Source of the DNA: Campylobacteraceae bacterium
GTDB taxonomy: Bacteria > Campylobacterota > Campylobacteria > Campylobacterales > Sulfurovaceae
Length of the DNA: 36,676 nucleotides
Assembly (NCBI GenBank): GCA_027023145.1
Contig: JALVWV010000196.1
Span: forward strand, 1 to 36,676
Direction: 5' to 3'
Shown: piece by piece, positions 15,875-22,811 of the stretch
How positions within the stretch are numbered: position 1 is the stretch's first letter
How the letters are laid out: each line of letters begins with the position of its first letter
Translations under genes and position numbers: made by a program
The notes under the pieces: model-generated
What the model was told of the DNA's origin: nothing
What the model saw: only the letters and a program-made list of their open reading frames with translations
The model's database searches: none

Positions 15875-16119
15875 GCTGTCCTTATTTCCATCGTCCTGAG
15901 ACCGTGAAAGAACGTACACTTTTTAGGAGCAGAGGCTTTAGCCCCGTTAAAATAGTCCCATTTTTCTCGTTCCCACCGTCCCGTGGGAATGTATGTGCGT
16001 TGATCACAAGTTATGGCATGTTTGCTCCATTTTATACTCTCGTATGCGTTCCCACGCAGGAGCGTGGGAACGAGTGTTAACAACTTTTTGGATATAATCG
16101 CTCAAAAAAAAGGTCATAT
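15875..16119. other. Gap before ysxC with two CGTTCCCAC-type palindromes
   Basis: No gene is seen. The gap holds an AGAGGCTTTAGCCCC hairpin near 15932, a palindrome with TTCCCAC/GTGGGAA arms (15970-15989), and a perfect 11-base-arm palindrome with CGTTCCCACGC and GCGTGGGAACG around AGGA (16047-16072). Similar sequences are, from general knowledge, dispersed in many sulfur-oxidising and other proteobacterial genomes. A TATAAT box for ysxC follows at 16093-16098. Confidence 0.7.
16093..16098 (+). promoter_or_regulatory. Candidate ysxC -10 box
   Basis: TATAAT preceded by GGA, 21 bases before the chosen GTG start and followed by AAAAGG as ribosome site. No clear -35. Confidence 0.5.
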
Positions 16120-16740
16120 GTGTCTCTCCAGCCCCGTGTGGTCAATGCCATGTTTGTCAAATCCGCCCAAAGTATCCGTGATGCGCTCGAAGAGAGTATG
16201 AGCGAAGTGGTGTTTCTGGGGCGCTCCAATGTCGGTAAGAGCTCCACTATCAACACCCTGACCCACCGCAAAAATCTCGCCAAAAGCTCCTCCACTCCGG
16301 GCAAGACACAATTGATCAACTTTTTTAATGTCGAGTACCGTCTCGGCGATGAGCCTTACGGCGTGCGGTACGTCGATCTGCCGGGCTTTGGGTATGCGCG
16401 GGTCTCCAAATCGCTCAAGGAAGTATGGCAGAAAAACCTCGTGGAGTACATCGAAGAGCGGGTGGCGATCCGGCTCTTTATCCACCTGCGGGATGCCCGA
16501 CACCCCCATGCGGCGATTGATGACGACGTGGCGCGGTACATCGGAGAGTTTATCCGCCCCGATCAGCGCTATCTGACTGTCTTTACCAAAATCGATAAAC
16601 TCAACCAAAAAGAACGTGCCGCCCTCAAGCGGGAGTTTCCCGGATCCATCACCCTCTCCAACCTCAAGAAGAGTGGCGAAGAGCGGGTGCATCGGGAGAT
16701 TTTCGAGACAATCTTCGGAGCGATTGAGGAGGACACGTGA
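16120..16740 (+). CDS. ysxC: Ribosome biogenesis GTPase YsxC/YihA (EngB)
   Basis: The 206-residue GTPase has G1 GRSNVGKSS, G2-region SSTPGKTQLINFF, G3 DLPGFGYA, G4 TKID and a late G5-like SNLKKSG. The family helps assemble the large ribosomal subunit and is cytoplasmic. The GTG start at 16120 is chosen because AAAAAGG lies six bases before it and because family members carry about ten residues before FVKSAQS. An internal ATG at 16150 is possible. Its stop overlaps the next start (GTGA, 16737-16740), indicating co-translation with the acetyltransferase. Confidence 0.95.
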   Translation: MSLQPRVVNAMFVKSAQSIRDALEESMSEVVFLGRSNVGKSSTINTLTHRKNLAKSSSTPGKTQLINFFNVEYRLGDEPYGVRYVDLPGFGYARVSKSLKEVWQKNLVEYIEERVAIRLFIHLRDARHPHAAIDDDVARYIGEFIRPDQRYLTVFTKIDKLNQKERAALKREFPGSITLSNLKKSGEERVHREIFETIFGAIEEDT

Positions 16741-17207
16741 TTGAACTGACCAAAGCTACCCTCCATGATATTCCAGCGATGCAGCAGCTCGTTTCCGAAG
16801 AGGTCAGTACGGGTGTGATCCTTGAGCGCAGCGACGATGAGCTGGCCACCAATATCCGCAGCTACGTCCTTGCCAGAGACGAAGGGTATCTCGTCGGCTA
16901 CACGGCGCTGCACATCCATTCACCTCGACTGGCGGAGATCCGCAGTCTCATCGTCGATCCGACATTCCGGGGGCAGTCGGTGGGCAGGCAGATGGTACTG
17001 TTTGCTCTTGAAGAGGCGCGTGAGCTCGGGGTCGAAGAGGTGCTGGCACTGACGTACGTGCCGGACTTTTTCCGCAAGCTGGGCTTCGAAGAGATCGCCA
17101 AAGAGAGCCTCCCTGAGCAGAAGATCTGGACCGACTGTATCAAGTGTATCCACTTCCCGGTCTGCAACGAGGTCTCCCTCATTTATACGTTGAACCCGGA
17201 GCCATGA
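16737..17207 (+). CDS. argA: Short-form N-acetylglutamate synthase (GNAT acetyltransferase)
   Basis: The 156-residue GNAT protein has IRSLIVDPTFRGQSVGRQMVLFALEEAR, the acetyl-CoA binding motif A region, and LTYVPDFFRKLGF. The C-terminal IWTDCIKCIHFPVCNEVSLI with its three cysteines matches short stand-alone ArgA-type synthases, which acetylate glutamate at the first step of arginine synthesis. The ArgA assignment is by similarity from memory; a general GNAT is the fallback. The start GTG overlaps the ysxC stop by four bases. The small membrane protein gene follows after three bases. Confidence 0.83.
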   Translation: MIELTKATLHDIPAMQQLVSEEVSTGVILERSDDELATNIRSYVLARDEGYLVGYTALHIHSPRLAEIRSLIVDPTFRGQSVGRQMVLFALEEARELGVEEVLALTYVPDFFRKLGFEEIAKESLPEQKIWTDCIKCIHFPVCNEVSLIYTLNPEP

Positions 17208-17210
17208 TCC

Positions 17211-17660
17211 GTGCACAATCGATGGTTTTTCCTCAAAATCCTCCTGGGATTGTTCCTGATCCTGTTTGTGATCCTCTACCCGATGCTGATCTCAATTTAT
17301 GTCTTTTTGCCCCTGTTTATCGGCTTCGCCGGGTGGTCGCTGGTACGGGGGATCGATGGCGAGGGCTGGGGGTATATTCTCTTTCCTCTGATATACTTGA
17401 CCAATCTCGAAATCAACCTCTCGCTACCGTTGATGATGGTCGTGTTTGCGACGTTACTGTATTATCTGACTTTGTACGAACGTGTTCTGGTGCTCAAAAA
17501 ATGCCGGGTATGTGTGGCGGTATTGAGTGTGGTGTTGATCGACCTGTATTATCTCGGATCACTGATTGTGTATGATGTGGTGATGGATACCGGCAGTATC
17601 GTGATCGATAAACTTCTGTGGTATTCGCTTTTGGCGGATATCTTCATGGCGGTGTTGTGA
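17211..17660 (+). CDS. Small integral membrane protein preceding PBP2
   Basis: The 149-residue protein is mostly hydrophobic, with about five membrane segments (roughly 6-29, 31-45, 52-66, 72-90 and 99-120, with another hydrophobic tail). No catalytic motif is recognised. It starts with GTG at 17211 behind CCCGGAGCC, and its stop TGA overlaps the mrdA ATG by one base. A small membrane protein between engB and a penicillin-binding protein gene is also present, as I recall, in Campylobacter jejuni. Positional conservation suggests a role in cell-wall elongation, but this is inference. Confidence 0.75.
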   Translation: MHNRWFFLKILLGLFLILFVILYPMLISIYVFLPLFIGFAGWSLVRGIDGEGWGYILFPLIYLTNLEINLSLPLMMVVFATLLYYLTLYERVLVLKKCRVCVAVLSVVLIDLYYLGSLIVYDVVMDTGSIVIDKLLWYSLLADIFMAVL

Positions 17661-19606
17661 TGCGGTACAAGATCATCGGGTTGGTGTTTGCTGTGATTTG
17701 GGGGTTGTTGATTTATCAGCTGTACCAGATCAGCATCAAATCCAATCTTTACTACGAGCGTCTTGCCAAAGAGAACATTGAGCGCAAGAGTTATCTCAAG
17801 CCAGTGCGGGGAGAGATTCTTGATAGCAAAGGTGATTTTCTCGCGATTAACAAGATGGGCTTTTCCCTCTCGATTGCCCCATATCTCCGCCGCAAAAAAG
17901 GGGCACTCGATGAGGTGATTGCTGAGATCCAGCGCTATTTTCCCGATATCAATGCAACGGTGATGCGTAAAGTGTACAAAAAGCACAGTTCACCCTACAA
18001 CCACAAATACATCAAGGTGATCGATTTTATCTCCTATGACCAGATGATCCGCAACTACGCGAACATCGCCGAAGATCCCCGCATCCACATCACGGCGGAG
18101 ACCAAGCGCTATTATCCACAGGGCTATTATGCTGCGCATATCGTCGGCTACATTGGCCGATCCAATGCCAAAGAGAACAAAGCCGATCCAGTCGTTGCGC
18201 AGGTGGGACGGACAGGCAAAAGTGGACTGGAGCGCTACTACAACACGCTTCTTGAAGGGGAGCTGGGCTATGACATCAGTAAAGTCAATGCACGCAATCA
18301 GGCGCTTGAGCTCCTCGAACACAAACAGCCGGTGAGCAATCGAAACTTGCAAGTCTCACTGGATATGGATCTACAGAAATACGTTTACAAACGTCTCCAT
18401 AAACTGGCCGCCGTGGTAGTGGTCATGCGCACCACTGGTGAGGTGCTCGCGGCGGTGAGCAATCCGAGCTACGACCCCAATCTCTTCGTCACGGGGATCA
18501 GCCACAAAGACTGGCGGGCGCTCCAAGCCAACCTTGGTCACCCGTTTACCAACAAATTCATCCACGCTGTCTATCCTCCCGGTTCTGTGATCAAGATGGG
18601 AGTGGCACTGGCTGCTTCCCGGGTCAAGGACAAAGAGACGGATGAGAATGTTTTGGATCAGCATGAATTCTGCAAAGGGTATATCCAGATTGACAAAAGC
18701 AAACACAAATTTCGCTGTTGGAATAAATGGGGACATCGGGACGTCGATCCGGTCAAAGCGATCCGGGAGAGTTGTGATGTGTTTTTCTACAACAAAGGGC
18801 TCAAAGTAGGGATCAATCGCCTCTCGAAAACGCTGCATGAAATTGGTCTGGGGATCAAAACTGGGTTGGATCTTCCCCGTGAATACAATGGAATCATCCC
18901 CGATAAGAAATGGAAGATGAAGCGGTACCATTTGCCGTGGTACAAAGGGGAGACGGTCATCGCTGCGATTGGCCAGGGGTACGACAATGTCACTCCGATG
19001 CAGGTGGCACGCTATACCGATTTTCTCGCTACGGGTCGGCTGGTGCAGCCGACATTTGCGACGAAGATCAACGGAAAGCCGGTTAAAATTCCCTACAAAA
19101 TTATCCCGTTTGATCCCCATGTGATGCAAGAAGTTCGGCAAGGGATGTATGATGTGTGTAATGCTTACAAGGGGACAGCCTATCGGACACTCCGGAAGGA
19201 GGTGACGGGATTGCCGTTTGCTGTCGCCGGCAAGACTGGTACAGCGCAAGTGGTTTCGATTCCTCAGGAGATCAAAAAACGGGTCAAAGAGGGGGATATG
19301 AAGTATTTCCGAAAATCCCATGCTTGGATCACGACCTATGCTCCATACAAAAAGCCTGAATACATTGTAACGGTTCTGATTGAGCATGGAGGGCATGGGG
19401 GGAGTGCTGCTGGCCCCATAGCAGCAGACATTTACAAGTGGCTGTTTGCCAACGGATATTTCAAGGGATATCCGCGTCAGGAGACTCCGGTGAAAACCGA
19501 AGCCCAAAAAGCCGAAGAGGCAGCACGGGAAAAAGCCTTTTTTGACAAGTTGAGACAGCAGCAGCTCACCGTACCTGAACAAACCGCCCCGCTGCCCGAT
19601 CTTTGA
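17660..19606 (+). CDS. mrdA: Penicillin-binding protein 2 (peptidoglycan DD-transpeptidase)
   Basis: From ATG 17660 the protein has 648 residues. A start at 17618 is rejected because it lies inside the previous gene and adds residues before the normal signal-anchor. A membrane anchor (residues 3-24) is followed by the dimerisation region with KPVRGEILDSKGDFLA, then PHIVGYIGR-like HIVGYIG and GKSGLERYYN. The transpeptidase domain has SVIK (Ser309), SCD as the second motif and KTGTAQ near Lys525. It crosslinks lateral-wall peptidoglycan in the periplasm with RodA. It is the last gene of the ysxC-argA cluster. Its 3' end overlaps the convergent asparaginase-like gene by 41 bases. Confidence 0.95.
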   Translation: MRYKIIGLVFAVIWGLLIYQLYQISIKSNLYYERLAKENIERKSYLKPVRGEILDSKGDFLAINKMGFSLSIAPYLRRKKGALDEVIAEIQRYFPDINATVMRKVYKKHSSPYNHKYIKVIDFISYDQMIRNYANIAEDPRIHITAETKRYYPQGYYAAHIVGYIGRSNAKENKADPVVAQVGRTGKSGLERYYNTLLEGELGYDISKVNARNQALELLEHKQPVSNRNLQVSLDMDLQKYVYKRLHKLAAVVVVMRTTGEVLAAVSNPSYDPNLFVTGISHKDWRALQANLGHPFTNKFIHAVYPPGSVIKMGVALAASRVKDKETDENVLDQHEFCKGYIQIDKSKHKFRCWNKWGHRDVDPVKAIRESCDVFFYNKGLKVGINRLSKTLHEIGLGIKTGLDLPREYNGIIPDKKWKMKRYHLPWYKGETVIAAIGQGYDNVTPMQVARYTDFLATGRLVQPTFATKINGKPVKIPYKIIPFDPHVMQEVRQGMYDVCNAYKGTAYRTLRKEVTGLPFAVAGKTGTAQVVSIPQEIKKRVKEGDMKYFRKSHAWITTYAPYKKPEYIVTVLIEHGGHGGSAAGPIAADIYKWLFANGYFKGYPRQETPVKTEAQKAEEAAREKAFFDKLRQQQLTVPEQTAPLPDL

Positions 19607-20060
19607 TTACCTCAAAGTGTGTCCCGAACTGCCCGTTCATGGCGAGATACACCCCATCCTTCTCCAGCGCCTGAGCATACCCAATAGCTGAGGCAAGATT
19701 GGCAGTTGCTTCAACCGGATCGATTGACCATGGGACCATGGCTCCGGTGAAGACTATGTGTTTGGGGAGTCGCGCTGCGGCGACGGTATCGGCACTCTGA
19801 TCGATCGTATCGGTACCGTGGATGACGACGATTGCCTTTTCCTGCGCATTTCGTATCGTCTCAAGCAGTGTATGACGATCTTGGTCGTCCATCTCGAGGG
19901 AATCCTTGCCAAGGATGCTCTGGATGCGATAGCCAGCCTGCCAATGCTCAAGGAGCCGGTGGAGCGATGTGGAGCTGGGGTCGACCTCCAACTGACCGTT
20001 GAGGGGGTTGTAGATTTTGTTGAAGGTGCCGCCAGTGGAGAGGAGGAGGATGGGTTTCAC
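19566..20060 (-). CDS. Single-domain asparaginase-like protein
   Basis: The 164-residue protein covers only the N-terminal domain of type I/II asparaginases. It has LLLSTGGTFNKIYN with the nucleophile-type Thr12, VVIHGTDTIDQSA, and FTGAMVPWSIDPVEATANLASAIGYA. The usual C-terminal domain is missing, so typical tetramer active sites cannot form in the same way. As I recall, stand-alone proteins of this length are common in Campylobacterota, which argues against a recent truncation. Enzymatic activity is uncertain. GGTCACC precedes the ATG. The gene is convergent with mrdA and divergent from fabI. Confidence 0.85.
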   Translation of the reverse strand: MKPILLLSTGGTFNKIYNPLNGQLEVDPSSTSLHRLLEHWQAGYRIQSILGKDSLEMDDQDRHTLLETIRNAQEKAIVVIHGTDTIDQSADTVAAARLPKHIVFTGAMVPWSIDPVEATANLASAIGYAQALEKDGVYLAMNGQFGTHFEVIKDRAAGRFVQVR

Positions 20061-20151
20061 ATGGTGACCTTTTTTGTTTTTTTATCTCTTCTTGGTGTAG
20101 ATTCTACCTAAATCGTGGTAAAATATCTAAATTTTTTTTTGGAGGTTTACT

Positions 20152-20970
20152 ATGATTATGAAAGGGAAGAAAGGGATCGTCCTCGGTATTGCCAACAAAC
20201 GCTCCATCGCTTACGGCATTGCCAATGCGTGCCGTGAGCAGGGGGCGGAGATGGCCATCACGTTTCTCAATGAGCGGTTTGAGTCGAAGCTGGCGCCGAT
20301 CGCCGAAGAGCTTGGGTGTGGGGAGCGGCTCTACCCCTGTGATGTGAGCAAGCCCGAGGAGATCGTGGCGTTGCGCGAGTCGCTGGCTAGGGATTTTGGG
20401 CAGATCGATTTCATTGTCCACTCGATTGCATTTTCTCCACGCGAGGGACTCGAAGGGCGCTTCAGCGATATCCCCAAATCGGCATTCAATATCGCCATGG
20501 AGATCTCCGTCTACTCTCTTATTGAACTGGTCCGTGAGCTCAAGCCGGTACTCAGCGACAACGCATCGGTATTGACCCTGAGCTACTACGGCGGTGAGAA
20601 ATACATCCCCAACTACAACCTCATGGGGATCGCCAAAGCTACGCTGGAAGCGACCGTCAAATACCTCGCCGAAGATCTCGGCAAAGACGGCATCCGGGTC
20701 AACGCCATCAGCGCCGGACCCATCAAGACACTGGCTGCTGCCGGGATCGGGGATTTCTCCTTTATCCTCCGCTGGAACGAAGCCAACGCACCGCTCAAGC
20801 GCAATGTTACCATCCACGATGTGGGCAACGCAGGTATGTATCTCCTCAGTGACCTCAGCCGAGGTGTGACCGGTGAGATCCACCATGTCGACAGCGGGTA
20901 CAATGTCATGGGGATGCCGGCGGTAGAGTTTGATGAGAATGGGAAGCCGTCGCTGGTTTGGAAAGGGTAG
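20152..20970 (+). CDS. fabI: Enoyl-[acyl-carrier-protein] reductase (NADH), FabI
   Basis: The 272-residue protein is a full-length FabI. It has the divergent Rossmann start GIVLGIANKRSIAYGIA, IDFIVHSIAFSP, the catalytic pair Tyr155 and Lys162 in YNLMGIAKATLEA, and ISAGPIKTLAAAGI. It reduces trans-2-enoyl-ACP in the last step of each fatty-acid elongation cycle and is the classical triclosan target. TGGAGG stands six bases before the ATG. Its stop TAG (20968-20970) is immediately followed by 7-base repeats and a candidate terminator. AAAATATC near 20117 may be part of its promoter. Confidence 0.97.
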   Translation: MIMKGKKGIVLGIANKRSIAYGIANACREQGAEMAITFLNERFESKLAPIAEELGCGERLYPCDVSKPEEIVALRESLARDFGQIDFIVHSIAFSPREGLEGRFSDIPKSAFNIAMEISVYSLIELVRELKPVLSDNASVLTLSYYGGEKYIPNYNLMGIAKATLEATVKYLAEDLGKDGIRVNAISAGPIKTLAAAGIGDFSFILRWNEANAPLKRNVTIHDVGNAGMYLLSDLSRGVTGEIHHVDSGYNVMGMPAVEFDENGKPSLVWKG

Positions 20971-21014
20971 GGGTTAGTGAGGAATTAGGAATTAGGAATG
21001 AGGAGTTTTGGTAT

Positions 21015-21036
21015 GCATTGCTTCGCAATGTTTTTA
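21015..21036 (+). terminator. Candidate fabI intrinsic terminator
   Basis: Hairpin GCATTGC, loop TTC, GCAATGT, then TTTTTA. Compared with the GCGTTGC/GCAACGC copies elsewhere, an inner G:C pair has become A:T on both arms, a compensatory change. Confidence 0.65.
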
Positions 21037-21129
21037 TATGAAAAGGGGTTGGGACTTCAGTCCCATAAACATCGCTTGCGATGTATCGTGTAGGGTGCGC
21101 AATTGCGCACCTTCCAACGGTATTTCTCC

Positions 21130-21205
21130 GGAAGCGGAGACTTCAGTCCCGCCAAAAGGTCAAACAACACAGCAACCTTAGGGTGAGGCTGAAGCCTTCA
21201 CTTCC
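21130..21205 (-). repeat. 76 bp inverted-repeat module, copy 1
   Basis: Ends are GGAAGCGGAGACTTCAG and the inverse of GGAAGTGAAGGCTTCAG. Two further copies lie at 26806-26882 and 32810-32885. The inner sequence is also conserved. Confidence 0.8.
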
Positions 21206-21263
21206 AGATAAATCGCGTTGCGATTTTTGTGTGCTGTTGCACACCCTACACGGGTATGACTCA

Positions 21264-21440
21264 ATGAATAATGAAAAATGAAAAATGAATAATGAATAAT
21301 GAAAGATGAAAGATGAAAGATGAAAGATGAAAGATGAAAAATGAAAGATGAAAAATGAAAGATGAAAAATGAAAGATGAAAAATGAAAAATGAATAATGA
21401 ATAATGAAAGATGAAAGATGAAAGATGAAAAATGAATGAA
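21264..21440 (+). repeat. Long 7-base tandem array across the rlmB start
   Basis: About 25 consecutive 7-base units, alternating AATGAAA, GATGAAA and AATGAAT. Each unit contains ATGA, an overlapping start and stop codon. The array runs up to and through the rlmB ATG at 21432. Confidence 0.95.
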
Positions 21441-22193
21441 AAAAAAGACTCCGAAGCGTACCTCGCCAAAAAAGCCTTCTTCGATAAAGTGCTGACCCTC
21501 TATGGTCGTCATGCGGTGATGGAGGCTCTTTTGGATGAGGCTTTGACGATCCATAAGCTCCATCTCTCCACTTCTAACAAACCCTCTGACGAGATCGATC
21601 GGATGGTTCAGATCGCCGATGCGCGGGGGATTCCTGTTGCACACCACGACAAGCAGGCGCTTTCGCGCATCTCCCGAAATGCCAGACAAGATCAGGGGGT
21701 GGCACTGGATGTGGTGATGGATCATTTTGTGGATGAGGCGGAGTTTTTAAAGCAGGAGCGTTATCGGATTATCGCTCTTGACGGCGTGACCAATCCGCAG
21801 AATCTGGGGATGATTATCCGCTCGTGTGCGGCGGGGCGGGTCGATGCACTGCTGCTGCCGACCAGAGGCAATGCCCAGATTTCTCCACTGGTGATTCAGG
21901 CGAGTGCCGGGACGCTTTTTCGCCTGCCGATTATCAAAACCTCCGATCTTGTTGCTTCGCTGGAGCGCTTTAGAGAGCAGGGCGCAAGGGTGTATGCTCT
22001 CGAAGCCGATGCTCCTCTTGATTATCGTGAAGTGCCAGTTGAGGGGAAAAATATCTTTGTCCTCGGCAATGAATCAGAAGGGATCTCCCCGGCAGTCTCC
22101 CGTACCTGCAATGCTGCCATTGCCATCCCCATGGCACGCGGCGTCGAATCGCTCAACGTCGCCGTGACCGCTTCGCTTTTGGCCTTTTGTTAG
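21432..22193 (+). CDS. rlmB: TrmH/SpoU-family rRNA 2'-O-methyltransferase, RlmB type
   Basis: The 253-residue protein has the substrate-binding N-terminal domain starting at LTLYGRHAVMEALLD and the SPOUT methyltransferase domain: ALDGVTNPQNLGMIIRSCAA (motif 1), FVLGNESEGISPAVSRTC (motif 2) and IPMARGVESLNVAVTASLLAF (motif 3, the SAM knot). RlmB methylates a 23S rRNA guanosine ribose; another SpoU target cannot be excluded. The ATG lies inside the last units of the 7-base array and no clear ribosome site is visible. The first 20 or so residues (MNEKKDSEAYLAKKAFFDKV) are an extension, partly templated by the repeat. The array could affect expression. yqaA follows four bases later. Confidence 0.9.
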   Translation: MNEKKDSEAYLAKKAFFDKVLTLYGRHAVMEALLDEALTIHKLHLSTSNKPSDEIDRMVQIADARGIPVAHHDKQALSRISRNARQDQGVALDVVMDHFVDEAEFLKQERYRIIALDGVTNPQNLGMIIRSCAAGRVDALLLPTRGNAQISPLVIQASAGTLFRLPIIKTSDLVASLERFREQGARVYALEADAPLDYREVPVEGKNIFVLGNESEGISPAVSRTCNAAIAIPMARGVESLNVAVTASLLAFC

Positions 22194-22197
22194 CACC

Positions 22198-22620
22198 GTG
22201 GTTTACCTCTCGCTCTTTATCACTGCCTTCATCTCGGCAACCCTTTGGCCGATGGGGAGTGAAGCCGTCCTCCTCTACGATATCACGCAGGGACACCCCA
22301 TCCTAGCTCTCTGGGCAGTAGCTACCGCCGGCAACACCCTCGGAGCGACACTCAACTACTGGATGGGTCTGGGTGGTGAAGCGATGCTCGAAGAGCGCGG
22401 CCGCATCCGCCCTGGAGCCCTCCGCCCTATCCACCGCTATTTCGAGCGTTATGGGGCGGCGACCCTGCTGCTGAGCTGGCTGCCGATTGTCGGGGATCTC
22501 TTTACCTTCGTAGCCGGGATTGTGCGGTATCCTTTTTGGCGGTTTGTCGTGTGGGTGCTAGTGGCCAAAGGAGGACGGTATGCGGTGTTGGTGTGGGGGG
22601 TGTTGCGGGTTGCGGGTTAG
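22198..22620 (+). CDS. YqaA-like inner-membrane protein, DedA/SNARE-associated family
   Basis: The 140-residue protein starts with GTG at 22198. It has hydrophobic segments at about 2-22, 33-58 and 86-135. The motif GNTLGATLNYWMGLGGE and the later FERYGAATLLLSWLPIVGDLFTFVAGI match YqaA-type members of the DedA superfamily, which are thought to act in lipid or envelope homeostasis; substrate unknown. The last residues LRVAG and the TAG stop are encoded by 7-base units of the GGGTTGC type, so the repeat array has shaped the C-terminus. It probably shares a transcript with rlmB. Confidence 0.82.
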   Translation: MVYLSLFITAFISATLWPMGSEAVLLYDITQGHPILALWAVATAGNTLGATLNYWMGLGGEAMLEERGRIRPGALRPIHRYFERYGAATLLLSWLPIVGDLFTFVAGIVRYPFWRFVVWVLVAKGGRYAVLVWGVLRVAG

Positions 22621-22641
22621 GGGTTACGTGTTACGTTTTGG
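22600..22641 (+). repeat. 7-base array containing the yqaA stop
   Basis: Six units: GTGTTGC, GGGTTGC, GGGTTAG, GGGTTAC, GTGTTAC, GTTTTGG. The stop TAG is inside the third unit. Confidence 0.9.
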
Positions 22642-22811
22642 TATGGGGTTTAAACATCGCAACGTGATGTATCACGTAGGGTGTTGTGCCCTCACAACAC
22701 CGAAATGGCCATACGGTGCAATGGGTTCCATGATTGTATCGGAATGTTTTTTGATTGTCGTATCAATTGGTGTTGTCGGGGGACAACACCCTATGGGAAA
22801 TGTGATATGAA
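22642..22811. repeat. Hairpin-rich gap between yqaA and panE
   Basis: Contains GTGTTGTG/CACAACAC arms around CCCT (22681-22700, preceded by CGTAGG) and GGTGTTGTC/GACAACACC around GGGG (22769-22790). Either could terminate yqaA or panE, which converge here, but neither has a strong T run. A run of six Ts lies near panE's end. Confidence 0.65.

Larger units (their letters stand above)
20971..21263. repeat. Composite repeat after fabI
   Basis: In order: 7-base units GGGTTAG, GAATTAG, GAATTAG, GAATGAG, GAGTTTT (20971-21009); a GCATTGC/GCAATGT hairpin with T tail (21015-21036); TGGGACTTCAGTCCCA (21050-21065); an ACATCG/CGATGT hairpin (21069-21084); the palindrome GGTGCGCAATTGCGCACC (21094-21111); one 76 bp inverted-repeat module on the minus strand (21130-21205); an AAATCGC/GCGATTT hairpin (about 21210-21226). 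No gene is seen. The rlmB repeat array follows directly. Confidence 0.85.

Noticed and set aside
19566..20060. Recent truncation or frameshift of an asparaginase gene
   Set aside because: No second-domain sequence is found in any frame beside it; the space is occupied by mrdA.
21264..21440. CRISPR array
   Set aside because: Period is seven bases with no spacers; no cas gene is present.
21261..21725. Open frame with FIFHLSS-type heptads opposite rlmB
   Set aside because: The apparent protein repeat is only the 7-base array read in the minus direction.
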